This document shows, piece by piece, positions 17,626 to 25,171 of a stretch of 64,000 nucleotides of DNA. Source of the DNA: JBGAHD01 sp044226395. GTDB taxonomy: Bacteria > Pseudomonadota > Gammaproteobacteria > Xanthomonadales > Ahniellaceae. Below the pieces are notes generated by a model. The model was not told the DNA's origin. It worked only from the letters and a program-made list of their open reading frames with translations, and made no database searches. A program made the position numbers and the translations under genes. Position 1 is the stretch's first letter, and the number at the start of each line of letters is the position of its first letter. The DNA lies in NCBI GenBank assembly GCA_044226395.1, contig JBGAHD010000005.1:62001-126000 (forward strand). Direction: 5' to 3'.

Positions 17626-17733
17626 GCCGCGCTGGCCATGGGGGGGAATCCGGATGCGCCGACGCAAGCTCGGCTCATCTCCCCAAATGCCGACACGCCT
17701 GAACCGCGTCCGGCCGCCAAGAAGGACCACCAA

Positions 17734-18165
17734 ATGCAACGTAATCAAGGCTTTACGCTGATCGAACTGATGATCGTGATCGCGATTCTGGGCATTTTGC
17801 TCGCCATCGCCATCCCGGCTTACAGCGACTACACCGTTCGGGCACGAGTGAGTGAGGGCATGAACATGGCGACGGCGGCCAAGATGGCCGTGGCCGAGGC
17901 CCGCCTGTCTCGAGGCACCTTCCCCTCCAACAATCAGGATGCCGGTATCTCCGCGACGATTTCGTCCACCTTCGTGACGTCGATAAATGTCGGTTCGGGC
18001 GGCGCAATTACGATCACGCTGAACTCGAATGCCGGCAAGATTCCGGAACTGGGAGGGAGCAACACCCTTCTCCTTGTCCCGACTTACAAGACCGCCGCGA
18101 TCAATTGGGAATGCAACAAGGGCTCGGTGGAACAGAAGTTCCTCCCCGCGCGCTGCCGAGGCTAA
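17734..18165 (+). CDS. Type IVa major pilin, copy 1
   Basis: A 143-residue prepilin. The leader MQRNQG is cut by PilD before F7; the mature N-terminus FTLIELMIVIAILGILLAIA is the class IVa methylated helix with Glu at mature position 5. The globular domain ends with a disulfide-bounded D-region between the Cys in WECN and the Cys in PARCRG. The ATG at 17734 is chosen because AAGGA precedes it and only this start gives a six-residue leader; a longer in-frame start at 17593 would run through the promoter. It is the most diverged of the four copies with copy 4, and ends in Gly rather than Ser. Confidence 0.93.
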   Translation: MQRNQGFTLIELMIVIAILGILLAIAIPAYSDYTVRARVSEGMNMATAAKMAVAEARLSRGTFPSNNQDAGISATISSTFVTSINVGSGGAITITLNSNAGKIPELGGSNTLLLVPTYKTAAINWECNKGSVEQKFLPARCRG

Positions 18166-18191
18166 TAGCCGCTTGAGTCCCCGCAAGAACT

Positions 18192-18220
18192 CAGCGGCTG
18201 CCCACAAGGGGCGGCCGCTG
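18192..18220 (+). terminator. 12-bp hairpin downstream of pilA1
   Basis: CAGCGGCTGCCC (18192-18203) pairs with 18209-18220 (one T-G wobble) around a five-base loop, 27 bases after the pilA1 stop. No T-run follows, so it may protect the mRNA 3' end or weakly terminate. Confidence 0.45.
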
Positions 18221-18339
18221 AAACTAGCAAAGGTTCTTCACCAAGCCCCCTCAAGCAACTTGCCCGAAAATCAACGACATCCGTTGCAGCTGTCCTGGTC
18301 TGGCCGAATCCCGATCCTGCGTAGGTGCACGGTCGCCAG

Positions 18340-18355
18340 TGGCACGGTTTCTGCT
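18340..18355 (+). promoter_or_regulatory. Sigma-54 (-24/-12) promoter of pilA2
   Basis: TGGCACGGTTTCTGCT matches the consensus TGGCACGNNNNTTGCW at all but one position, with GG (18341-18342) and GC (18353-18354) ten bases apart. Predicted start near 18366, about 107 bases before the pilA2 ATG. The best match of the four. Confidence 0.85.
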
Positions 18356-18442
18356 ATAGCATCCACCGAGGCGGCAGCTTCGGTCCGGTGCTGAACTAGG
18401 ATCCGAGTTTCGTGCTGCGACGTGCCGCTTCAGCAATTTCGA

Positions 18443-18452
18443 GTTAGCTAAC
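18443..18452. repeat. GTTAGCTAAC palindrome in the pilA2 leader
   Basis: A perfect 10-bp palindrome, 20 bases before the pilA2 start codon. The identical sequence recurs in the pilA3 leader at 19118-19127. It is followed here by CCAACCCTGAGGGGGGTT, which can pair CCC with the ribosome-binding G-run. Confidence 0.7.
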
Positions 18453-18472
18453 CAACCCTGAGGGGGGTTTTT

Positions 18473-18904
18473 ATGAAGAAGGTTCAAGGCTTTACCCTGA
18501 TCGAACTGATGATCGTGATCGCGATTCTGGGCATCCTGCTCGCCATCGCCATCCCGGCCTACAGCGACTACACCGTCCGCGCCCGCGTCGGCGAAGGCAT
18601 CAACATGGCCGCCGCCACCAAGACCGCCGTCTCCGAGACGCGTCTGTCGCGTGGTGCGTTCCCGACCAACAACACCCAGGCGGGTGTGTCGGCCACCATC
18701 ACCTCGACCTTCGTCACCTCGATCACCGTCGGCACCGGCGGCACGATCCTGGTCACGTACAACACGGCCGCTGGCAAGATTCCGGAACTCGGCGGCAGCA
18801 ACTCGCTGGTCTTCACCCCGACCTTCAATGGCTCGGCCGTGAACTGGGAGTGCAACGACGGCTCCGTGGAACAGAAGTTCCGTCCTTCGCGCTGCCGCAG
18901 CTAA
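18473..18904 (+). CDS. Type IVa major pilin, copy 2
   Basis: A 143-residue prepilin: leader MKKVQG, mature start FTLIELMIVIAILGILLAIA with Glu5, and a C-terminal D-region between WECN and PSRCRS. It is almost identical to copy 3 (three residue changes: V4/I, T/S in VFxPTF, and D/A in CNxGS), so one arose from the other recently or they are kept alike by gene conversion. The C-terminal Ser after the disulfide loop is the position glycosylated by TfpO in group I Pseudomonas pilins; whether that happens here is unknown. It has its own promoter and terminator, so it can be expressed as a single gene. Confidence 0.95.
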   Translation: MKKVQGFTLIELMIVIAILGILLAIAIPAYSDYTVRARVGEGINMAAATKTAVSETRLSRGAFPTNNTQAGVSATITSTFVTSITVGTGGTILVTYNTAAGKIPELGGSNSLVFTPTFNGSAVNWECNDGSVEQKFRPSRCRS

Positions 18905-18922
18905 TACGGCTCGCGATACGCG

Positions 18923-18955
18923 AAAAAAGCCCCGGCTCGCCGGGGCTTTTTTTTT
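18923..18955 (+). terminator. Rho-independent terminator of pilA2
   Basis: GCCCCGGC and its complement around a short TC loop, preceded by A6 and followed by T9. The same element, with one base change, follows pilA3. Confidence 0.95.
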
Positions 18956-19018
18956 GACTTGATATCCGATCTAGGAACGGTGACCCGCGGCGCCGATCGT
19001 GCGACTCATGCATTTTCA

Positions 19019-19034
19019 TGGCATGAAAGATGCT
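19019..19034 (+). promoter_or_regulatory. Sigma-54 (-24/-12) promoter of pilA3
   Basis: TGGCATGAAAGATGCT, with GG (19020-19021) and GC (19032-19033) ten bases apart. Predicted start near 19045, about 114 bases before the ATG. A T5 tract follows the -12 element. Confidence 0.7.
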
Positions 19035-19117
19035 TTTTGCACATCGAGCGTTGCTCACATGACGTGGTCATGGACGGGATCCACTCCATGACGCACGCGG
19101 GCAAAGCCAGTCACCGA

Positions 19118-19127
19118 GTTAGCTAAC
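19118..19127. repeat. GTTAGCTAAC palindrome in the pilA3 leader
   Basis: Second copy of the 10-bp palindrome of the pilA2 leader, with the shared preceding CGA. It lies 31 bases before the pilA3 start. The bases between it and the start differ from the pilA2 leader, so the palindrome is conserved beyond its surroundings. Confidence 0.7.
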
Positions 19128-19158
19128 GAAAGAAGTCACTCACCTCAAGAGGCTCAAC

Positions 19159-19590
19159 ATGAAGAAGATTCAAGGCTTCACCCTGATCGAATTGATGATC
19201 GTGATCGCGATTCTGGGCATCCTGCTCGCCATCGCCATCCCGGCCTACAGCGACTACACCGTCCGCGCCCGCGTCGGCGAAGGCATCAACATGGCCGCCG
19301 CCACCAAGACCGCCGTCTCCGAGACGCGTCTGTCGCGTGGTGCGTTCCCGACCAACAACACCCAGGCGGGTGTGTCGGCCACCATCACCTCGACCTTCGT
19401 CACCTCGATCACCGTCGGCACCGGCGGCACGATCCTGGTCACGTACAACACCGCCGCTGGCAAGATTCCGGAACTCGGCGGCAGCAACTCGCTGGTTTTC
19501 AGCCCGACCTTCAATGGCTCGGCCGTGAACTGGGAGTGCAACGCGGGTTCGGTGGAACAGAAGTTCCGTCCTTCGCGCTGCCGCAGCTAA
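19159..19590 (+). CDS. Type IVa major pilin, copy 3
   Basis: 143 residues, leader MKKIQG, mature FTLIELMIVIAILGILLAIA, ending in PSRCRS. The coding sequence and the following terminator are nearly base-for-base the same as copy 2, whereas the upstream regions differ apart from the palindrome and the -24/-12 element. So the duplicated block spans about the start codon to the terminator (some 480 bases). Nothing suggests that either copy is inactive. Confidence 0.95.
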   Translation: MKKIQGFTLIELMIVIAILGILLAIAIPAYSDYTVRARVGEGINMAAATKTAVSETRLSRGAFPTNNTQAGVSATITSTFVTSITVGTGGTILVTYNTAAGKIPELGGSNSLVFSPTFNGSAVNWECNAGSVEQKFRPSRCRS

Positions 19591-19608
19591 TACGGCTCGC
19601 GATACGCG

Positions 19609-19641
19609 AAAAAAGCCCCGGTTCGCCGGGGCTTTTTTTTT
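19609..19641 (+). terminator. Rho-independent terminator of pilA3
   Basis: Same stem as after pilA2 (GCCCCGG / CCGGGGC), preceded by A6 and followed by T9. Confidence 0.95.
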
Positions 19642-19902
19642 GCGCGCGCGAAGACGCGACAGACGACTCGCGAGGCACGGGTACGCGCCACTTGTCGCGA
19701 ACTGCTCTTTTCCGACGCGCGGACTGCCGCGCCGCGTCACCTTGCGTCGGCGCGACGTCATCGACGCGATCACGAAGTTTCGGGTCGCCAGCAGGTGTCG
19801 CCGCCGATTTCGCACGAAAACGTGGTGTTTTTCGCGGTTTATCGTTGACCCACTGACGCCCCGCCGCAGGTCGATCCCGTTTCCACGATTTGCAAAAATT
19901 CG

Positions 19903-19918
19903 TGGCATGGATGATGCA
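19903..19918 (+). promoter_or_regulatory. Sigma-54 (-24/-12) promoter of pilA4
   Basis: TGGCATGGATGATGCA, with GG (19904-19905) and GC (19916-19917) ten bases apart. Predicted start near 19929, about 50 bases before the pilA4 ATG, the shortest of the four leaders. Confidence 0.75.
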
Positions 19919-19977
19919 TTTCGTGCATTTCGGGAGCTTGGCCGCCATCGGCCAGGCGCAAACAGGGGTCATCCGTC

Positions 19978-20406
19978 ATGCAGAGACAACGCGGCTTCAC
20001 GCTCATCGAATTGATGATCGTCATCGCCATCCTGGGCATCTTGCTCGCGATCGCGATTCCCGCCTACAGCGACTACACGGTGCGCGCCCGCGTCGGCGAA
20101 GGCTTGAGCATCGCGGTGCCCGGCAAGGCGGCGGTCTCGGAGACGCGCATGGCGCGCGGCAGTTTCCCGACCAACAATTCCGAAGCCGGCATCTCGACGA
20201 CCGTGTCGTCGACTTATGTCACCAACATGACCATCGGCACCAGCGGCACGATCATGATTACCTTCGATACCAACGCCGGAAAAGTGCCTGAACTCGGTGG
20301 CAGCAACACCCTGGTGTTCACCCCCTCGTTCAACGGCAGCGCCGTGCTGTGGGAGTGCAACGCCGGTTCGATCGAGAAGCGCTACCTGCCCGCGCGTTGC
20401 CGTTGA
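19978..20406 (+). CDS. Type IVa major pilin, copy 4
   Basis: 142 residues, leader MQRQRG, mature FTLIELMIVIAILGILLAIA with Glu5, D-region from WECNAG to PARCR. It diverges from copies 2 and 3 through the globular domain (for example EGLSIAVPGKAAVSETRMARG) and ends in Arg. The ATG at 19978 gives the standard six-residue leader. No T-run terminator follows; 51 bases on is the first membrane protein gene of the glycan cassette, so read-through from this promoter could express that cassette. Confidence 0.94.
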   Translation: MQRQRGFTLIELMIVIAILGILLAIAIPAYSDYTVRARVGEGLSIAVPGKAAVSETRMARGSFPTNNSEAGISTTVSSTYVTNMTIGTSGTIMITFDTNAGKVPELGGSNTLVFTPSFNGSAVLWECNAGSIEKRYLPARCR

Positions 20407-20425
20407 TTGGCAAACCCTCTAGGTT

Positions 20426-20444
20426 GGCAAGTCAAGAACTTGCC
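20426..20444 (+). repeat. 7-bp hairpin just upstream of the 20458 ribosome-binding site
   Basis: GGCAAGT (20426-20432) and its complement (20438-20444) flank CAAGA, ending three bases before GGAGGG, the Shine-Dalgarno of the next gene. It could slow read-through from pilA4 or tune translation; no T-run. Confidence 0.45.
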
Positions 20445-20457
20445 CCGGAGGGTGCTC

Positions 20458-22437
20458 ATGCCTGGAATGTCGCGCGCCTGGTGGGCGCTTGCCGGCGCGT
20501 TGACGTTGTGCGCGATCGTATTGTGGCCAGGGCTATCGGGCACCTTCATCCTCGATGACTTCGAGAACCTGCGCGCGATCCAGCGCTGGCTCGAGGGCGG
20601 CAGCAGCTTCTGGCACGCAGTAACCGCGACCGGATCGGGGGTGCTCAAGCGCCCGATCGCGTTCGCGAGTTTCGCCGGTAACGGCGCGCTGGGCGGTCTG
20701 CTGGCCTTCGAGCTCAAGCTAACCAATCTCGCGATCCATCTGCTGTGTGGCGTGCTCGTGTTCTTGGTCGCGCGCGCCGTGTTCGCGCGCGATCGTCGGC
20801 TGCACGCGCATGGCGCGATGGCCGCGACAATCGTGGCGGCGGCGTGGTTGCTGGCGCCATCCAACGTCAGCACGGTGCTGTACATCGTCCAGCGCATGGC
20901 GCAACTGAGCACGCTGTTCGTGCTGCTCGGCGCCTGGGTCTATCTGACGATGCGCGCGCGCATGATCGAACGTCCGCGCGATGGCGTGGCGCCCGTGCTG
21001 GCCTTGTTGGCGATGTTCGCCATCACCCTCGTCGCCGGGCTGTCGAAGGAAAATGGCCTGCTGCTGCCCGGCGTGGTGTTCGCGGCGGAATGGCTGTTGT
21101 TTCCGGCCAAGGTCAACGAGCCGCGGCCGCGCGCGATCCGCTGGTTCCTGATCGCGGCCGTGGTGCTGCCGATGCTCGTCGTCGCGGTCGAATGGTCGGC
21201 GCTGATGCGCTGGCTCGCACGCGGCTACGCCGAGCGCAGCTTCACGCTGGAAGAGCGCCTGCTCACGCAAGGCCGCGTGCTGTGGTCGTACGTCGGCAAT
21301 CTGCTGATCCCCGATGGCCGTCGACTCGGTTTGATCCACGACAACTATCTCTTGTCGCAAGGCTGGCTCTCGCCATGGACCACGCTCGTCGCTTGGCTCG
21401 GCTGGGCCGTCGTGGTGATCGTCGCGTGGTGGGGACATCGACGCGAACCGGTGTTCGCCTTCGGCATCGCGTTCTTTTTGATCACGCATCTGGCCGAATC
21501 GAGCGTGGTGCCGCTGGAGATGTACTTCGAGCACCGCAACTATTTGCCGGGCGTGGGCATCCTGATCGCCCTCGCGCCGATCATCACGCGCGCGGGTCGT
21601 TGGCTCGATGCGCGCCTGCCGCCGCCACGACGGCCACTCGAGCGCCTGGCCATCGGCCTGTGGTTGGCGCTGTGCACCTTCGCCACGTTCAATCAGGCGC
21701 GCATATGGTCGGACAATCGCCTGATCCTGGCGCATGACGAGCAGACCAATCCCTACTCGCTTCGCCTCAATGCCTTGCTGCTGGCGCAGGCGATCGAGGA
21801 CAAGGACTACGCGGCGGCCAACCAGCGCGCCGACCATCTGCTGAGTTTCGCGCCGGACAGCGCGCGTCAGGGCATCGCGCTGTGGCGACTGATCGGCGCC
21901 TGCCTCGAAGGCTCGGCGACCGACGCGCAGGTGACGCAGGTCGCCGGCGAGGTCGACGACCGCTATCTGTCGCAAGACGAAATGCGCGCGTTCGAGATGA
22001 TCGCCGACCGCGTGATCAACAAGCAGTGCGGCGCGGTGACGCCGGCGGCGCTGGCGACCTTGGGCCGCGACTGGCTCGCGGCCAGCGAGGCGACGCCGAC
22101 GCGCCTGCCCGTCTGGCGAACGCGCTACAACTACGCGCGCCTGCTCGAGGCGCAAGGTGACGCGACAGGCGCCCTGCGCGAAGGTCATCGCGCCTGGATC
22201 GATGGCGGACGCGAGCCCGGCGCGGCCTTGATGGTCTTCCGCGTCGCGGCCGCGAAAGGCGATCTGGCGATGTGTCGCGAGGTGCTCGACGACCTGCTGC
22301 CACGCACCGGCCGCGGCGACTACGATCTCGACAGCGTCGTCGAGCAGATGCGCGACGCGCTGGCCCAGGCCACGCGCGGCGCTGGCGATACACCGCCAAC
22401 CCCTGCAAAATCCGCCGATCCCGCCCACGGTGGATAG
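20458..22437 (+). CDS. Polytopic membrane protein, GT-C/TMTC-like, candidate pilin glycosyltransferase
   Basis: 659 residues. The first TM helix (about 6-28) is followed by TFILDDFENLRAI, where the D33-D34 pair sits in the first periplasmic loop as in GT-C glycosyltransferases. About ten TM helices extend to residue 410; one loop has YFEHRNYLPGVG (about 354-365), a motif shared with TMTC-like bacterial proteins. The C-terminal 220 residues are soluble and helical with TPR-like character (AANQRADHLLSFAPDSARQGIALWR). The ATG at 20458 follows GGAGGG. Position right after the pilin array, as for tfpW and tfpO in Pseudomonas, suggests it modifies pilin; that is inference, and no acceptor can be read from the sequence. 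Confidence 0.65.
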   Translation: MPGMSRAWWALAGALTLCAIVLWPGLSGTFILDDFENLRAIQRWLEGGSSFWHAVTATGSGVLKRPIAFASFAGNGALGGLLAFELKLTNLAIHLLCGVLVFLVARAVFARDRRLHAHGAMAATIVAAAWLLAPSNVSTVLYIVQRMAQLSTLFVLLGAWVYLTMRARMIERPRDGVAPVLALLAMFAITLVAGLSKENGLLLPGVVFAAEWLLFPAKVNEPRPRAIRWFLIAAVVLPMLVVAVEWSALMRWLARGYAERSFTLEERLLTQGRVLWSYVGNLLIPDGRRLGLIHDNYLLSQGWLSPWTTLVAWLGWAVVVIVAWWGHRREPVFAFGIAFFLITHLAESSVVPLEMYFEHRNYLPGVGILIALAPIITRAGRWLDARLPPPRRPLERLAIGLWLALCTFATFNQARIWSDNRLILAHDEQTNPYSLRLNALLLAQAIEDKDYAAANQRADHLLSFAPDSARQGIALWRLIGACLEGSATDAQVTQVAGEVDDRYLSQDEMRAFEMIADRVINKQCGAVTPAALATLGRDWLAASEATPTRLPVWRTRYNYARLLEAQGDATGALREGHRAWIDGGREPGAALMVFRVAAAKGDLAMCREVLDDLLPRTGRGDYDLDSVVEQMRDALAQATRGAGDTPPTPAKSADPAHGG

Positions 22438-22441
22438 ATCG

Positions 22442-24169
22442 ATGTCGAACAGCGATACCCGCGGCTACGTGCTGGCCGCCACCGTCACGATCCTGGCCTT
22501 TGGCGTGCTGCTGTGGACGCCGCTGGGCAATCCGAGTCCCGGTGGCTTTTCCGACAGCATCGATTACCTCAACTTCGCCGACTATTTTCGTAACTGGTTC
22601 GCGGGCACGGTGTCGCCGATCGACGAGGAATTCGTCGCGCACACGCGCTTTCCGCCGCTGTATCCGCTCTTGATCGGTCTACTGCACGGCGGCACCACGG
22701 CGCCGATGCAGGCGTACTGGTTGACCACGCTGGCGGCGATGGCCGTAATCGTGATGAGTTTCTACTGGTTCCGCCGTGAGATCGGCTCGGTGCTGGCCGC
22801 GAGCCTGTTGTTGATCCCGCTCGCGCTCAATCCCGGCGTGTTCCTGCTGACGATCAATCCGATGTCGGAACCGCTGTTCACGATGTTCCTGGTCGGCAGC
22901 TTTCTGTTGGCCGATCGCACCGAGAAATCGCGCACGTCGATGTTCGCCTTCGCGCTGTGCGTGGCGGCGGCGCCGCTGTGCCGCACGGCGGGACTGGCCT
23001 TGGTGCTCGCGGCGGCGGTGTGGTTGTTCGTGCGTCATCAGCGCACGGTGATCGAGCGACTGATCGCGATCGCGATCATGCTCACGCCGCAGTTGTTGTG
23101 GATGGCCTATCGCAGCATCCTGCCCATCGTCGAACGCTACGATCAGCAATTGACCCTCGATCGGATCCTCACCGCGTTCGGCGGTTGGTCGGGCTGGTTG
23201 ATCGATCATCCGATCCGCATCATCGATTCCTTCGGCGATATGTTTCATCCGTCCGAAGGACCGATTCGGCTGGCCGCGGGCGCGCTGCTCCTCGGATTCG
23301 CCGCGTGGGGCTGGTGGTTGCGCGCGCGACGCTGGCAGCTCGACGCGTTATTCCTGCCGCCCTACCTCGGACTGATCTTCGTGTGGCCGTATCCGGCCGA
23401 AGTCGGTCGACTGGCCTTGCCGGCGCTGCCGGTCGCCTTGATGGCGGCGTTCGAGGGCGTGCGCGCGCTCGTCGCATTGCTGCGCCGTCGCGAGGCGAGT
23501 GTCGTCAGCGTGCCGGTCGCCGCGGGCATGGCCATGGTGGCCCTGATTCTGATCGCGCCGTTCACCGCGCGCAGTCTGGCGCGCGCGGTGGTGCCGGTCG
23601 ACGCCGAGCTCGCGCGATTCAAGCGACAGACCTCGTACTTCCTGCTCGAATCCGAAGTCAGCGCGCAAGGATCGCTCGAACTCAACGCCCGCATCGTCGC
23701 GGCGATGGAGGAAGTGCCGAACTACGTGTCGCGCGAGGACTGCGTCAATTCCTTCCAGCCGCAGGCGCTGTGGTATCACGCGCGCGGCATGGTGCGTTCG
23801 CGCATGCTCACGTACCCACTGGATTTCACCAAGCCCTTGGGCGAGCAGATCGGCCACTGCAAATACATGCTGCTGGTGCTGTCCACTTCGCCGCAGTTCA
23901 AGCAGCCGCCGCTGTATCCGATGAACGATATTCCTGATCGGCTGAAACCCGTGTTCATGTCGACCCTCGAAGTGCAGGGCAAGAAGCTGCCGGCCGTCGC
24001 CCTGGTCGAAGTGACCGACCCCAGCGTTCATCCGGAGTCGTCGACCACGGCATACGAAGGCGAAGCGAAGCCCGCGCCCACCGCTTCAACCACCGCGACG
24101 GAAGAGACCACGACTCCGCAAGACTCTTCGGTCGAGTCCACCACGCCACCGAAACCCGAAGCGCACTAA
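22442..24169 (+). CDS. Second GT-C-like membrane protein
   Basis: 575 residues with about ten TM helices between 10 and 385. An acidic first periplasmic loop (GGFSDSIDYLNFADYFRNW) is followed by FPPLYPLLIGLLHG, a layout like dolichyl-phosphate-sugar glycosyltransferases (GT39/GT83-like). The C-terminal 190 residues are periplasmic and end in a low-complexity tail rich in Thr, Ser, Glu and Pro (about 525-575). It begins five bases after the previous stop; a GTG at 22430 overlapping that stop is the alternative start. Sugar and acceptor are unknown. It ends convergently with the flippase-like gene, the two stops overlapping. Confidence 0.6.
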   Translation: MSNSDTRGYVLAATVTILAFGVLLWTPLGNPSPGGFSDSIDYLNFADYFRNWFAGTVSPIDEEFVAHTRFPPLYPLLIGLLHGGTTAPMQAYWLTTLAAMAVIVMSFYWFRREIGSVLAASLLLIPLALNPGVFLLTINPMSEPLFTMFLVGSFLLADRTEKSRTSMFAFALCVAAAPLCRTAGLALVLAAAVWLFVRHQRTVIERLIAIAIMLTPQLLWMAYRSILPIVERYDQQLTLDRILTAFGGWSGWLIDHPIRIIDSFGDMFHPSEGPIRLAAGALLLGFAAWGWWLRARRWQLDALFLPPYLGLIFVWPYPAEVGRLALPALPVALMAAFEGVRALVALLRRREASVVSVPVAAGMAMVALILIAPFTARSLARAVVPVDAELARFKRQTSYFLLESEVSAQGSLELNARIVAAMEEVPNYVSREDCVNSFQPQALWYHARGMVRSRMLTYPLDFTKPLGEQIGHCKYMLLVLSTSPQFKQPPLYPMNDIPDRLKPVFMSTLEVQGKKLPAVALVEVTDPSVHPESSTTAYEGEAKPAPTASTTATEETTTPQDSSVESTTPPKPEAH

Positions 24170-25128
24170 CGTCGCGCGGCACCGGCGCGTAACAGCATCG
24201 ACGCGGCCACCGCGCCCGTGGCCAGATCGCCCAGCGCGCCGACGACGCGGATCAACAGCACCAGCTCGCCGGCGCGCGTCGCGCCGCCGAGCATCTCGGC
24301 GGCGAGTGCCGCGAAAGTGAACTCGCGCACGCCGATGCCACCGGGCGCGAAGATCGCCAAAGTGCCGACCACCACCGACAAGCAAAACGCGCGCGCGATG
24401 CCCAGTGCCAGCTCGACATCAAGCGCGATGCCGTTGAGCGACGCGCACAGCAGGGCGAAGATCGCGAACAAGACCCAGACCAATCCTTGCCGCGCGAATC
24501 CGTTGGCATAGTCCTTCGCGCCGATGGCGCCCGCGAGACGCAGCGGTTCGACCCAGCGCGACCACCGCGGCCAACGTTCGCTCAGCCACGCGACGATCGC
24601 GCCCAGCGCGCCGAGCGCCACGCGTCCCGCGATCATGACGATCGCGGCCGCGATCAGAGCGACCACGGGTGAATAGCGCCACAGCCAAAGGAGCGCGACA
24701 AGACTCGCGCCCGCGTGCAGCACCAACCATTGTTCGATCAAGGTCACCGCGACGACCTCGCGATCGCGCCCATGCGCGCGCAATTGCAGGCCACGACCGA
24801 GCAGACCGAACACGCCGCCCGGCACGTACTTGCCCACGAGCAAGGTGCCGGTGTGGGTCACGCCCTCGGTCCAACTCACGGCGATGCCCGCGACGCGCGC
24901 GAGCAGCAAGCGCCACAGACTCGTGGAGCACAGCACCATCGCAGTCCAGGACAGGATCAAGGCGACCACCAGCCCCGGACTCGGACGAAACACCAACTGC
25001 CCGCGCGACGCGGCGCGCCACAGCCAGATGGCGCAAACGATCACGCCGATCAGCAGCACGATCGCGCCGATGCGCGCGCTCCACGCGCGGGGCGGCTTGG
25101 CTTCGGGCGCGGCCGAGGGCTCGCTCAT
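24166..25128 (-). CDS. Flippase-like membrane protein (LPG synthase TM / AglD / UPF0104 family)
   Basis: 320 residues with eight or so TM helices and no soluble catalytic domain. Typical family motifs are visible: VGKYVPGGVFGLLGRGLQL (the K-Y-x-P-G-G-x-G loop, about 108-126), and APGGIGVREFTFAAL (about 265). This family includes the membrane part of MprF and proteins proposed to move polyprenyl-linked sugars. The ATG at 25128 is taken; the frame is open upstream but there it is antisense to nothing real and without a site. It is divergent in direction from the pilin side and co-directed with the epimerase and GT2, so it probably belongs to the same lipid-linked sugar step. Confidence 0.75.
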   Translation of the reverse strand: MSEPSAAPEAKPPRAWSARIGAIVLLIGVIVCAIWLWRAASRGQLVFRPSPGLVVALILSWTAMVLCSTSLWRLLLARVAGIAVSWTEGVTHTGTLLVGKYVPGGVFGLLGRGLQLRAHGRDREVVAVTLIEQWLVLHAGASLVALLWLWRYSPVVALIAAAIVMIAGRVALGALGAIVAWLSERWPRWSRWVEPLRLAGAIGAKDYANGFARQGLVWVLFAIFALLCASLNGIALDVELALGIARAFCLSVVVGTLAIFAPGGIGVREFTFAALAAEMLGGATRAGELVLLIRVVGALGDLATGAVAASMLLRAGAARR

Positions 25129-25171
25129 GGCGTCGTCGTTCGCGCGCCGAGCGCCGAGCCGCGCGCGCGGT

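Larger units (their letters stand above)
17408..17733. other. Intergenic region pilR-pilA1
   Basis: No gene supported. It holds the perfect hairpin at 17419-17443, a T7 run at 17463-17469, an A/T-richer stretch around 17530-17600 (unusual in this window and a plausible PilR/activator-binding zone), the sigma-54-like promoter at 17610 and a good Shine-Dalgarno AAGGA before pilA1. Confidence 0.7.
18166..18472. other. Intergenic region pilA1-pilA2
   Basis: No gene supported. It contains the hairpin at 18192-18220, the strong sigma-54 element at 18340-18355, the palindrome at 18443-18452 and a G-rich ribosome-binding site just before pilA2. Confidence 0.7.
19591..19977. other. Intergenic region pilA3-pilA4
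   Basis: No gene supported (the open frames here are short and without ribosome-binding sites). It contains the pilA3 terminator and the sigma-54 element at 19903. The middle, about 19650-19890, shows no further feature I can name. Confidence 0.65.

Noticed and set aside
17593..17733. 47-residue N-terminal extension of pilin 1
   Set aside because: It would read through the sigma-54 element and give a leader unlike any class IVa prepilin.
20719..22428. 569-codon minus-strand frame opposite the first GT-C gene
   Set aside because: Very basic, Gln/Arg-rich shadow; the plus strand gives a coherent multi-pass membrane protein with a Shine-Dalgarno.
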